Shown: in pieces, positions 1 through 7,678 of the stretch
Layout: each line of letters opens with the position of its first letter
Position numbering within the stretch: position 1 is the stretch's first letter
Source: Bacteroidia bacterium
Lineage (GTDB): Bacteria > Bacteroidota > Bacteroidia > Bacteroidales > CAJPTX01
NCBI GenBank assembly: GCA_905373625.1
Contig: CAJPTS010000021.1
Location: forward strand, 1 to 15,847
Direction of reading: 5' to 3'
DNA: 15,847 nucleotides
Position numbers and translations under genes: made by a program
The notes under the pieces: generated by a model
Databases searched by the model: none
What the model was told of the DNA's origin: nothing
What the model saw: the letters and a program-made list of their open reading frames with translations, nothing else

Positions 1-1014
1 CTTGCGCCACGGCCTTCTTTAATACAAGCGAAGCACCTACCTGCAAGTTTGGCAACAATAGTAAAACGCGGATACGTAAAAAAAGATAATCGAGAAGCAC
101 AAACACGTTCTATCTGGCGCTTAACGCTCGAAGGAAAGAAAATTACAACTGAAACTATCGCAGAAAAATTTGGTGCGGAACGTAAGAAATTGTTCCCGAG
201 TGATATCGGTATGGTGGTAACAGACTATCTGCAAGAACATTTTACACGTCTCCTCGAGTACAATTTCACTGCACAAGTTGAAGACGAATTCGACCAAATC
301 GCTTCGGGAAAAAAAGATTGGCAGCAGATGCTCGCCGAATTTTATGTGCCTTTTCACGAGTTAGTACAGGAAGCGCTTGAACAAAAGGAACGGGCTACGG
401 AGGAACGCTTGTTGGGAGTAGACTCCTCTGGAGCTCCCGTTATTGTACGTCTCGGAAAGTATGGTCCTATTGCTCAAATAGGGCGAGCGGATGGCGATAA
501 AAAGCCCCGTTATGCGTCGCTGCGTTCCGATCAGCTCATTGAAACAATTACGTTGGATGAGGCGCTCTCCCTCTTCACGCTGCCGCGAATTGTGGGGCAG
601 CACGAGGGTGTAGACCTGATTGTCGGTATCGGTAGATTTGGTCCATTTGTGCGCCACGGAGATGTATTTGCATCGCTAGCAAAGGAGGATGATCCATACG
701 CAATTGATGCGGCAAGAGCCATTGAGCTCTTAGAAGCAAGACGAGCATGGGAAAAAGCCCGTACAGTTCGGACTTTTACAGAAGATTCTGATCTCAAGGT
801 AATTAAGGGACAATGGAATTCTCTCTGGATAAAGAAAGGGGATGAAAAGTTCCGACTACCGAAAGATATGCAACCAGAAAAGATCACTTACAAAGAGGTA
901 CTAGAGTTTATTGAGAGTGAAAAGAACAAAGAGAAGGAAAAGAAAAAAGTGCATTCTGCCAGAACTAAGCCCACAGCTTTGCGTGCAAAGAACTCCCAAA
1001 AACAAAAAAAGTAA
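1..1014 (+). CDS. topA: DNA topoisomerase I, C-terminal part (5' end outside window)
   Basis: Type IA topoisomerase that relaxes negatively supercoiled DNA through a transient 5'-phosphotyrosine break. The frame is open from base 1, so this is the 3' part of a longer gene. The stretch RGYV near residue 23, followed by a segment ending in GMVVTDYLQEHFTRLLEYNFTA-type sequence, matches the end of the topoisomerase core, where the family has 'G..V...L...F....d..FTA..E..LD.IA.G'. After that come at least two glycine-rich C-terminal repeats (around LGKYGPIAQIG and IGRFGPFVRHG), as in bacterial TopA proteins that have lost the zinc fingers. The tail is very rich in lysine, as is common in DNA-binding C-termini. 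The Toprim domain and catalytic tyrosine lie upstream of the window. The first ~16 codons do not show the expected GIGRPSTYA-type motif cleanly (see findings). Confidence 0.9.
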   Translation, partial: LAPRPSLIQAKHLPASLATIVKRGYVKKDNREAQTRSIWRLTLEGKKITTETIAEKFGAERKKLFPSDIGMVVTDYLQEHFTRLLEYNFTAQVEDEFDQIASGKKDWQQMLAEFYVPFHELVQEALEQKERATEERLLGVDSSGAPVIVRLGKYGPIAQIGRADGDKKPRYASLRSDQLIETITLDEALSLFTLPRIVGQHEGVDLIVGIGRFGPFVRHGDVFASLAKEDDPYAIDAARAIELLEARRAWEKARTVRTFTEDSDLKVIKGQWNSLWIKKGDEKFRLPKDMQPEKITYKEVLEFIESEKNKEKEKKKVHSARTKPTALRAKNSQKQKK

Positions 1015-1044
1015 GAGAAAGAACCATGTACTTACCTCTTCAAG

Positions 1045-1136
1045 GCATTATGAATGCATGTAACTTTCGTTTAGCAATAAACGTTTATTTCTCGGCTCGA
1101 GACTCTTTATGCAAATAAGAAATGCTTTGCGAGTCT
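1045..1136. repeat. Cluster of hairpins and a palindrome after topA
   Basis: The topA-porP gap holds three inverted repeats: GCATT-ATG-AATGC at 1045-1057, a perfect 14-bp palindrome AATAAACGTTTATT at 1076-1089, and a bulged stem pairing 1100-1105 plus 1111-1115 with 1126-1136 (AGACTC/GAGTCT and GCAAA/TTTGC). None is followed by a clear run of T, so none is a textbook intrinsic terminator, although the last may help end topA transcription. No gene is visible in 1015-1290. Confidence 0.45.
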
Positions 1137-1199
1137 TGCCTTAATTGTGAAATATTTTGATTAGAGAGGCGTTTATATTACGTAAGCGTGTAGTGCGAG

Positions 1200-1230
1200 T
1201 TTGTAAAGGAATGCTTATCTCTTATATTTG
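1200..1230 (+). promoter_or_regulatory. Candidate promoter P1 of the porPKLMN cluster
   Basis: A -33 box TTTG (1200-1203), 19-nt spacer and -7 box TATATTTG (1223-1230) match the Bacteroidota housekeeping consensus TTTG / 19-21 nt / TAnnTTTG exactly. The expected start is near 1237, giving a leader of about 54 nt before the porP ATG. The match is seen in the sequence; its use is inferred. Confidence 0.65.
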
Positions 1231-1258
1231 GCGGTGTGTGAGATCTTTTGTTACTTTG
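1227..1258 (+). promoter_or_regulatory. Candidate second promoter P2 of porP
   Basis: TTTG at 1227-1230, which is also the end of the P1 -7 box, lies 20 nt upstream of TTACTTTG (1251-1258), a one-mismatch TAnnTTTG box. If used, the start would be near 1265, about 26 nt before the porP ATG. P1 and P2 overlap and may be alternatives. Confidence 0.4.
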
Positions 1259-1290
1259 GCTTGTGTTAGTGCATGCTTACTTCATTGTAA

Positions 1291-2313
1291 ATGCGGCAGT
1301 TTTTGACCTGTAGAGCGCTTGTCTTTTTGTGTAAAGTTGCGGCTTTGGGCATTTTCCTAGTGTCCTTAGTGCCCACCGTTTCTGCACAGAGTGATGGTCG
1401 TATGCGTCAGTATATGTTTAATCAACTTGATTTTAATCCTGGCTACGCGGGTAGCCAAGGGTTGATAAATGTGTATGCCTTAGCAAGACAACAATGGGTG
1501 GGCTACGGAAAAGGTGCGCCACAGACGTTTTTTGTGAACTTTGATGTCCCTTTTTCCTATCGTAAACTCTCACAAATGAGCCCTGGCAAGAAGATGCAGT
1601 ATTCGCACGGTCTCGGATTACATCTTATGCGAGATGCGATAGGTTTTGGTGCCACGAATGGCATAGAACTCTCTTATAGCGGACGTTTTCATCTTCGTGC
1701 ATTAGGATCATTGGCGTTAGGATTGGGTATTCGTGCGCTTAATGACCAGTTCGATGCACAGTGGCAAACGGTAGATCCCGCAGACAATGATCCTGCCATC
1801 CCCAAGGCTAAGGCGAACGGAGTCTCTTTTGATGTCTCTTTCGGACTCTATTACACTGCACGTAGCATGTATTTTGGCGTCTCGGGGCAAAATTTATTAG
1901 GGGCAGATCTACGCAAAACATTAAGTAGTTCCATTTCAAAGGTAGGACGCATAAATTATGCCCGACAGTATTACATGGTGGGCGGCTATGAGCTTAATGT
2001 TTCTTCGCGTTGGAATCTTGAACCAAGTTTTCTTGCGAGAACTGATCTGCAACAATATCTACTATCTCTTACGTTAAATGCACAGTATAATAACTTGTTT
2101 TGGTTTGGCGTAAGTTATCATGTCATGGAATCGGTCGGTGCGTTAGCAGGCATTAAACTGTTTGAAACCTTCCGTGTGGGGTATAGTTATGATTACCCTA
2201 CAGGTGCTATAAGACAGTTTACATCAGGCTCGCACGAGATCGTCATTGGTTATTCTTTCGGGGTGACAAAACAAACTCATCCGAAACAGTATAAGAGTAT
2301 TCGTTATTTATAG
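1291..2313 (+). CDS. porP: T9SS outer-membrane protein PorP (PorP/SprF family)
   Basis: Outer-membrane beta-barrel protein of the type IX secretion system, associated with the PorK-PorN ring under the outer membrane. A signal peptide covers residues 1-32, with likely cleavage at VSA|QS. The mature N-terminus carries the family hallmark MFNQLDFNPGYAGS (42-55), followed by alternating amphipathic strands typical of a barrel and ending in an aromatic-rich strand near the C-terminus (VIGYSFG). Its 340 residues fit the family. The start is well fixed: the codon immediately upstream of ATG is TAA. There is no Shine-Dalgarno sequence, which is normal for this phylum. It is the first gene of porPKLMN, 66 nt before porK. 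Confidence 0.93.
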   Translation: MRQFLTCRALVFLCKVAALGIFLVSLVPTVSAQSDGRMRQYMFNQLDFNPGYAGSQGLINVYALARQQWVGYGKGAPQTFFVNFDVPFSYRKLSQMSPGKKMQYSHGLGLHLMRDAIGFGATNGIELSYSGRFHLRALGSLALGLGIRALNDQFDAQWQTVDPADNDPAIPKAKANGVSFDVSFGLYYTARSMYFGVSGQNLLGADLRKTLSSSISKVGRINYARQYYMVGGYELNVSSRWNLEPSFLARTDLQQYLLSLTLNAQYNNLFWFGVSYHVMESVGALAGIKLFETFRVGYSYDYPTGAIRQFTSGSHEIVIGYSFGVTKQTHPKQYKSIRYL

Positions 2314-2379
2314 TTTAGAGGTGGTAAAACTTATTGTTTATGAAGCATCTTTCCTAAGTAGAAGAAAACAGCAAGGAGT

Positions 2380-3747
2380 ATGATTAGGCGTTTATTATTA
2401 TTCATGGTCTTAGCCTTCCTAGCGTTTTTGGTAGGATGCGGCACAAGAGATGACGGCGAGTTGACTGGGGTGCCAGGACGAGATTTCCGCACCGAACCTG
2501 AACCGTTCAATATGGTTCGAATCCCTCGCGGTTCTTTTACAATGGGACGTAACGACGAAGACGTTACGTGGGCTCATCGCGCACCTACAAAGACCGTGAC
2601 TCTTGAAGCGTTTTGGATGGATATCACTGAAATTAGCAACAATCAGTATCGACAATTCGTTTTCTATGTAAGGGACTCGTTAATGCGTAGAGAGTTGGCT
2701 AAAATTGACGATGAGTTTAACATCACGGAGGACGAATTTGGCAACCCTATTGAACCACCCATTTTGAACTGGGATATCGATATTGATCTTACTGACCAAG
2801 ATCAGTACGAAGCGGTACAAAAGCTTTACTACAGTAAGGAATATGACCAATTCGAAGGAAGAAAGGAAATTGATACGCGTAAATTGAATTATACGTTCAG
2901 TTGGATAGATCTCAAACAGGCAGCGCAAACCACCAACCGATGGGATTTTGACCGTGGAGACAGTGGGGCATGGCCTGAAAAAGCGAATGTCTTTTATTTC
3001 CCAATGAGCAAAAGTATTCCCGTACGCAAAAGAAAGGATTTCATTATCCGCGATAAAGTCAACGTCTATCCAGATACCTTGGCTTGGATTAGCGATTGGA
3101 GTTATTCGTTTAATGAACCCAATGCAAAGAATTATTTCTGGCATCCTAATTTCGACAATTACCCTGTCGTAGGCGTTTCGTGGAAACAAGCTTTTGCTTT
3201 TTGTGTTTGGAGAACAAATCGTCTGAACCGAGCATACCTACGTAATGGGGAGTACCCAGTGCATGACTTCCGTCTGCCTACTGAAGCTGAATGGGAATAT
3301 GCCGCACGAGGCGGTCTCAGTTCCAGTATGTATCCTTGGGGTAGTTATTATACCAGATCGCTTAATGGCTGTTTAGTTGCTAACTTTAAGCCGATGCGCG
3401 GACGATATGCTGAAGACGGTGGCGTAACAACAATGCCTGTGGTGAGTTTCAACCCAAATGATTATGGGCTCTACAATATGTCGGGAAACGTAGCGGAATG
3501 GACTAGTACCGCTTACGATGAAAGTTCGTATAACTTTACACACGATCTGAATCCTGACTATCAGTATAACGCCCGACCCGAGGATCCCCCTGCTATGAAA
3601 CGTAAGGTTATCCGAGGCGGATCTTGGAAAGATACACACTTCTTCTTGCAAGTAGCTACTCGCGCTTTCGAGTATCAGGATTCTATGAAGTCGTTCATTG
3701 GCTTCCGTTGTGTGCGCTCGTGTATGTTTGGCGATGAACTAGAATAG
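2380..3747 (+). CDS. porK: T9SS ring lipoprotein PorK (GldK family)
   Basis: Outer-membrane lipoprotein that forms, with PorN, the large periplasmic ring of T9SS. Residues 1-20 are a lipoprotein signal with lipobox FLVGC; Cys20 is the expected acylated residue. The rest is a formylglycine-generating-enzyme/SUMF1-type fold: MVRIPRGSFTMG (45-56), TLEAFWMDITEISNNQY (74-90), FRLPTEAEWEYAARGG (297-312), YNMSGNVAEWT (365-375), RGGSW (412-416) and GFRC (441-444). The sulfatase-modifying enzyme has two active-site cysteines shortly before GFRC. Here that segment reads FLQVATRAF and has none, so the domain is structural, as known for the GldK/PorK family. A long acidic insertion at about 105-245 (with ITEDEFGNPIEPP and EIDTRKLNYTF) is family-typical. 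AAGGAG lies only 1 nt before ATG, too close to act as a normal ribosome site. Confidence 0.95.
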   Translation: MIRRLLLFMVLAFLAFLVGCGTRDDGELTGVPGRDFRTEPEPFNMVRIPRGSFTMGRNDEDVTWAHRAPTKTVTLEAFWMDITEISNNQYRQFVFYVRDSLMRRELAKIDDEFNITEDEFGNPIEPPILNWDIDIDLTDQDQYEAVQKLYYSKEYDQFEGRKEIDTRKLNYTFSWIDLKQAAQTTNRWDFDRGDSGAWPEKANVFYFPMSKSIPVRKRKDFIIRDKVNVYPDTLAWISDWSYSFNEPNAKNYFWHPNFDNYPVVGVSWKQAFAFCVWRTNRLNRAYLRNGEYPVHDFRLPTEAEWEYAARGGLSSSMYPWGSYYTRSLNGCLVANFKPMRGRYAEDGGVTTMPVVSFNPNDYGLYNMSGNVAEWTSTAYDESSYNFTHDLNPDYQYNARPEDPPAMKRKVIRGGSWKDTHFFLQVATRAFEYQDSMKSFIGFRCVRSCMFGDELE

Positions 3748-3791
3748 TAAATAGACTGTTGAGGTAAGAATATCAGTAAATACGGATAGAA

Positions 3792-4916
3792 ATGGGATTT
3801 AACATATCAGAAATAGTACAAGGATCAAAGTATAAGACCCTAATGAAGTATGTCTACGGTTGGGGGGCTTCGGTTGTACTATTAGGAGCTTTGTTTAAGA
3901 TACAGCATTATCCTGGTGCAGGTATTATGCTCTTGGTAGGGATGTGTACAGAGGCAATCATCTTCTTCCTCTCTGCCTTTGAACCCATTGTGGAAGAGGT
4001 CGACTGGTCTATTGTTTATCCTGAATTGGCTGGGATGACCGACGAGGTAAGAAAACCACGTAATAAGGACAACTCGGGTATTGATATGGTCATGCTCGAG
4101 AGTATTATTACATCGGCTATTACTAAAAGCAATATCAATAAAGCGCCAGCAGAGCCCAAGCCAGTACAGTCCCAACAACCTGTAGTGCAGCCGCAACCAG
4201 TTGTTGTACAACAGCCACAGCCAACCGTAATACAACAGATGCCAGTTGGAGCTGGGGCGATGGTCTTTACTGAGAAGTTTAACGATATGCTCGAAAAGGC
4301 AGAAATCGGTCCCGAACTATTTGTTAAAATCGGCGCTGGGCTTGAACGTCTTAGCGAAGCAAGTAACGGTATTGCACGTATTTCGGGTGCAGTTTCTTCT
4401 ACAGAAGCGCTTGCTGCCAACATGGAGAGGGCTAGTGATGCGGTTGGGAAGTTTGCTGGTAGTTACGAAGAGTCGGGAGCTCTCTTAGCGCGTAAAGCTA
4501 AAGTTTTAGCAGATAGCTTTGAAAAGACTTCCACGGAAGTCTCTGGGGCTGGTATGGCGTTCAGTGAAAGCTTTAAGGATATTGTGCAGCAAGCCGCCAA
4601 TAAACTATCCTCTGCAAGCAATGACATGGATAAGGGGATAACCGAAGCGGGCGTGCAGCTTACCTCCATGAATAAAAACTTGGCAGCGCTTAATGCTGCT
4701 CATGATGCGCAATTACAGAACATTCAGGCGCGTTTGAAAACAAACGACGAAGTGAATAAGAAGGTCGAAGAAATGTTGCAGAAAATGCTTGCCAAGGCGA
4801 GCGAGGACACCTCACGTTACAGTCAATCGGTTAGCCAGTTAGCTGACAACGTATCGCGTCTCAATTCTGTATATGGCAATATGCTCTCCGCTATGGGGAC
4901 TTTGGCAAATAGGTAA
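3792..4916 (+). CDS. porL: T9SS inner-membrane motor protein PorL (GldL family)
   Basis: Stator-like inner-membrane component that with PorM turns proton motive force into motion driving T9SS secretion. Two transmembrane helices lie at about residues 20-36 and 43-62, joined by the short KIQHYPGAG turn. The functional polar residues known from Flavobacterium GldL (Tyr13, Lys27, His30, Glu49) correspond to Y22, K36, H39 and E54; E64 after helix 2 is also conserved. The cytoplasmic part begins with PIVEEVDWSIVYPEL, then a proline/glutamine-rich linker (about 117-152), then a long helical, alanine-rich region probably forming coiled coils. At 374 residues it is much longer than Flavobacterium GldL (about 215). 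The likely start is the ATG 44 nt after porK; the leader is A-rich. Confidence 0.95.
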   Translation: MGFNISEIVQGSKYKTLMKYVYGWGASVVLLGALFKIQHYPGAGIMLLVGMCTEAIIFFLSAFEPIVEEVDWSIVYPELAGMTDEVRKPRNKDNSGIDMVMLESIITSAITKSNINKAPAEPKPVQSQQPVVQPQPVVVQQPQPTVIQQMPVGAGAMVFTEKFNDMLEKAEIGPELFVKIGAGLERLSEASNGIARISGAVSSTEALAANMERASDAVGKFAGSYEESGALLARKAKVLADSFEKTSTEVSGAGMAFSESFKDIVQQAANKLSSASNDMDKGITEAGVQLTSMNKNLAALNAAHDAQLQNIQARLKTNDEVNKKVEEMLQKMLAKASEDTSRYSQSVSQLADNVSRLNSVYGNMLSAMGTLANR

Positions 4917-4948
4917 AGAAAAAGTCCCGACAGTTTAAAAGCGCTGCT

Positions 4949-4958
4949 CTAGCGCTAG
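4949..4958. repeat. Palindrome CTAGCGCTAG before porM
   Basis: The 73-nt porL-porM gap, the largest inside the cluster, contains a perfect 10-bp palindrome and a second AGCGCT copy at 4940-4945. No T-run follows, so it is not an evident terminator. It could be an mRNA-processing or stability element; no function can be assigned. Confidence 0.35.
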
Positions 4959-4989
4959 TGTAACTCAGGCAGAACGAATTTTATAAAAG

Positions 4990-6630
4990 ATGGGTCACGG
5001 AAAAGAAACGCCTAGGCAAAAAATGATAGGTATGATGTACCTAGTGCTTACGGCGATGCTTGCTCTGAATGTCTCGGCGGAGCTTTTGAACGCATTTGCG
5101 CTTGTCGATAGCGGATTGTCGTTCACTACGCGAAATTATGCGGATAAGAACGCTAAAACGATGAACAAGTTCGTCGAGGCTGAACTCCTTAATCCTCAAA
5201 AAGTGACACCATGGCGTGAAAAGGCTGAGCTGGTACACAATGGTGCAAAAGAAATTGTCGAATTCGTTCGTAGTCTGAAGTATAATATTGTCAAAGAAGC
5301 AGAAGGTAAAGATAGTCCTGCATTACTCCCAGACGGGGAGGTTGACGGGCAGCGTTTGGAGGTCGCTTCTAATACAGATATCCCCGCACAGGTGATGATC
5401 ATGGAGGGGAATGGACGCAAGCTGAAGGAAATGTTGAGTTCTTATCGCAATGTCCTATTACCTCTTTTAGATAAAACACGTGATGCTTCTTTAATAGCAA
5501 ATATTGAGCAAATGCTGGATACTAGTGATCCGCCCACCTCTAAAGATGGGACGGAGCACTCATGGGAGAGTTATCGCTTTGAACACATACCTCTTATTGC
5601 AACTTTACCACAGCTTACTAAAGTTCAGGTTGACGTACTGAATGCCGAAGCTGATATGATGGCTTATTTGTTGAATCGCGTAGATGCGGGAGACTTTAAG
5701 TTCAATAATATCAATGCGGTGGTTATCCCTAATTCCGACTTTGTGCTAAGAGGTGGCGAGTTTAAGGCAGAAGTCTTTCTTGCTGCAAGTGATACAACAC
5801 AACGGCCGAAAGTCTATATAGGTCCTTATGATTCTGTGCGTAGTGAAACATCTAATGAATGGATATATTCCATGCGCGCTGGGCATGATAAAGACACGAT
5901 TCCAGTTTCGTCAAACGGAAGAGGTATATATAGAGTCCCTGCCACGTCCAATGGTTTTATGTCTTGGGGTGGTTTGATAGAGATTGTCGGTCCTGATGGG
6001 ATTCCTATTCGTAAACCCTTCCGTCATTCTTATACCGTTGCAGAACCTTCTGTTGCTGTCAGTCCCACGAAGATGAACGTCCTTTATTTAGGAGTAGAGA
6101 ATCCTGTAGATATCTCTGTGTCAGGGGTGAGTCCTGATCGTATTTCTGTTTCAATGTCTGGTGGATCTATCGTGAAAAGTGGTAGAGGTGGCTATGTAGC
6201 ACGTCCTAATAAAGAGGGAATTTGTGAAATAGCAATTACTGCTAACGAAGGCGGAGTGACAAAGCGTATGGGAACAAAACAATTTAGGGTTAAAGCTCTC
6301 CCAGACCCCACGGCGTCCATTTTTGGTGTTGATGCCAAAGAAACAGAACTTTCTAAAGGTCGTCTATTGGCTTTACAAGGAATAGAAGCCCAATTCCCAA
6401 AGGATTTCGATTTCGAAATGAAGTTCCAAGTTATAAGTTTCAAAATAGGATTAACTATTGGTGGCTTTTTCCAAGAAAAAGCTGCAAATGGAGCACAATT
6501 TTCGGCAGAGCAGAAACAGTTAATGGCGTCGTTAACCTCTGGTTCCCAGTTTACAATAACTGATATACGTGTGAAAGGGGCTGACGGAAAGGTGCGTAAC
6601 TTAGGTTCTAAAGTTTATCGTATTAAGTAA
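4990..6630 (+). CDS. porM: T9SS motor/periplasmic shaft protein PorM (GldM family)
   Basis: Inner-membrane-anchored protein whose single N-terminal helix sits in the PorL bundle and whose large periplasmic part reaches the PorK-PorN ring, transmitting motor energy. The N-terminus MGHGKETPRQKMIGMMYLVL is the family signature; R9 is the conserved arginine that interacts with PorL acidic residues. One transmembrane segment lies at about 13-33, followed by NVSAELLNAF. The remaining ~510 residues are periplasmic: a helical first domain (about 36-235, with DSGLSFTTRN and a four-helix-like pattern), then beta-rich domains including FVLRGGEFKAEVFLAASDT (about 253) and PTKMNVLYLGVENPVDISVSG (about 359), as in the D1-D4 layout known for PorM/GldM. 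Its 546 residues fit the family. It is 37 nt before porN. Confidence 0.95.
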   Translation: MGHGKETPRQKMIGMMYLVLTAMLALNVSAELLNAFALVDSGLSFTTRNYADKNAKTMNKFVEAELLNPQKVTPWREKAELVHNGAKEIVEFVRSLKYNIVKEAEGKDSPALLPDGEVDGQRLEVASNTDIPAQVMIMEGNGRKLKEMLSSYRNVLLPLLDKTRDASLIANIEQMLDTSDPPTSKDGTEHSWESYRFEHIPLIATLPQLTKVQVDVLNAEADMMAYLLNRVDAGDFKFNNINAVVIPNSDFVLRGGEFKAEVFLAASDTTQRPKVYIGPYDSVRSETSNEWIYSMRAGHDKDTIPVSSNGRGIYRVPATSNGFMSWGGLIEIVGPDGIPIRKPFRHSYTVAEPSVAVSPTKMNVLYLGVENPVDISVSGVSPDRISVSMSGGSIVKSGRGGYVARPNKEGICEIAITANEGGVTKRMGTKQFRVKALPDPTASIFGVDAKETELSKGRLLALQGIEAQFPKDFDFEMKFQVISFKIGLTIGGFFQEKAANGAQFSAEQKQLMASLTSGSQFTITDIRVKGADGKVRNLGSKVYRIK

Positions 6631-6667
6631 TTATTTGTTGAGATCTTTTACGAGAAAAATCGTTTGA

Positions 6668-7606
6668 ATGCAGATCCGATTGTTTTTGTCAGTGTTGAGC
6701 TTCTTGTTATTCCCAGTCTTGCTCTATGCACAGAATGGCGGAAATACGGGAGCACAAGTAAAAATGGAGGTAACGAATATGGATACCGTTACTCCAGATA
6801 CGCTAAATATGCCCCCATTAGGCTTCTATGAGCGCACTACAATCCCTGAGAAGATAAGACCAGTTCCTTATACTTATGTGCGTGAAGCTGATGTATTGTG
6901 GTCTAAGATCATCTGGCGTATGATTGATTTGCGTCAGAAGATCAATCTCCCACTATACTATCCTACAGTGCGTATGCGTGATAGGAAAAGCTTAACACAG
7001 GCATTGTATGACGCCATAATGAATAAAGAAATTTATGCTTATGATCCTTTACCAGGACTTACTTCGCCAGGAGATGAGTTTGTAAAGCGTATGACCCTCA
7101 AAGAGGTGCGCGATAATATGAGTACGGCCTCGGAGGAACTTGAGCAGACAGATATGAATACTGGGCAGGTTAGGAAAATCGTCGTACAAGGCGAGTTGCG
7201 ATGGAAAGATGTTAAGCAAATCATAGTAAAAGAAGAGTGGTTTTTTGATTCTAAACGTTCTGTTTTAGAGGTACGAGTTCTCGGATTGTGTCCTGTAGTT
7301 GAAGAGTTTCAATTCGGAACACAGAGTGATTTCAAACGTGTCCCTACTTTTTGGGTTTATTACCCAGAAGCGCGTTCCGTCTTGACACATACAGCTGTTT
7401 ATAACAACAGGAATGACGCGCAGGCTACATCTTTTGATGATCTGATTTTTAAGAGACGATTTGACTCTTACATTATTCGTGAAACCAATGAGTACAATAA
7501 CCGTACAATTTCAGATTACAAAAAAGGCGGTATTCCAAATATGTTAGAATCCGAAAGAATTCACTATGATATCTTTAATACCGAACACGACTTGTGGGAG
7601 TTTTAA
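6668..7606 (+). CDS. porN: T9SS periplasmic ring protein PorN (GldN family)
   Basis: Periplasmic partner of the PorK lipoprotein in the T9SS ring and the contact point for PorM. A signal peptide covers residues 1-21 (LLYA|Q), followed by a short low-complexity stretch with TNMDTVTPDTLNMPP. The family core starts at RPVPYTYVREADVLWSKIIW and continues with RMIDLRQKINLPLYYP and ALYDAIMNKEIYAYDP, then KQIIVKEEWFFDSKRSVLEVRVLGLCPV, typical of GldN/PorN. The product is 312 residues, with no sign of truncation at the 3' end. It is the last gene of the cluster, followed within 20 nt by a shared terminator hairpin. Confidence 0.93.
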   Translation: MQIRLFLSVLSFLLFPVLLYAQNGGNTGAQVKMEVTNMDTVTPDTLNMPPLGFYERTTIPEKIRPVPYTYVREADVLWSKIIWRMIDLRQKINLPLYYPTVRMRDRKSLTQALYDAIMNKEIYAYDPLPGLTSPGDEFVKRMTLKEVRDNMSTASEELEQTDMNTGQVRKIVVQGELRWKDVKQIIVKEEWFFDSKRSVLEVRVLGLCPVVEEFQFGTQSDFKRVPTFWVYYPEARSVLTHTAVYNNRNDAQATSFDDLIFKRRFDSYIIRETNEYNNRTISDYKKGGIPNMLESERIHYDIFNTEHDLWEF

Positions 7607-7625
7607 TATCATAAATTAGAATAAT

Positions 7626-7662
7626 AAAAAGGCGACTTGCTATGTGCGAGTCGCTTTTTATT
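7626..7662. terminator. Bidirectional intrinsic terminator between porN and birA
   Basis: A 9-bp stem GCGACTTGC (7632-7640) pairs with GCGAGTCGC (7646-7654), with one G-T pair, around the loop TATGT. It is flanked by AAAAA (7626-7630) and TTTTT (7655-7659), so it yields a stem plus U-tract on both strands. It sits between the convergent ends of porN (+) and birA (-), where such an element is expected. Confidence 0.88.
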
Positions 7663-7678
7663 GTTGCTGACAAGAGGA

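Noticed and set aside
1100..1109. 10-mer AGACTCTTTA also found at 15631-15640, each as the left arm of an inverted repeat
   Set aside because: Repeated 10-mers are expected by chance in a 16-kb window, and the surrounding structures differ.
2680..3189. Open frame of 169 codons on the minus strand inside porK
   Set aside because: It is antisense to a clear SUMF1-fold gene, with no family-like motifs; a shadow frame.
4016..4423. Cysteine-rich minus-strand frame (repeated CC/GC) opposite porL
   Set aside because: The cysteines come from the reverse complement of the proline/glutamine linker codons; no independent support.
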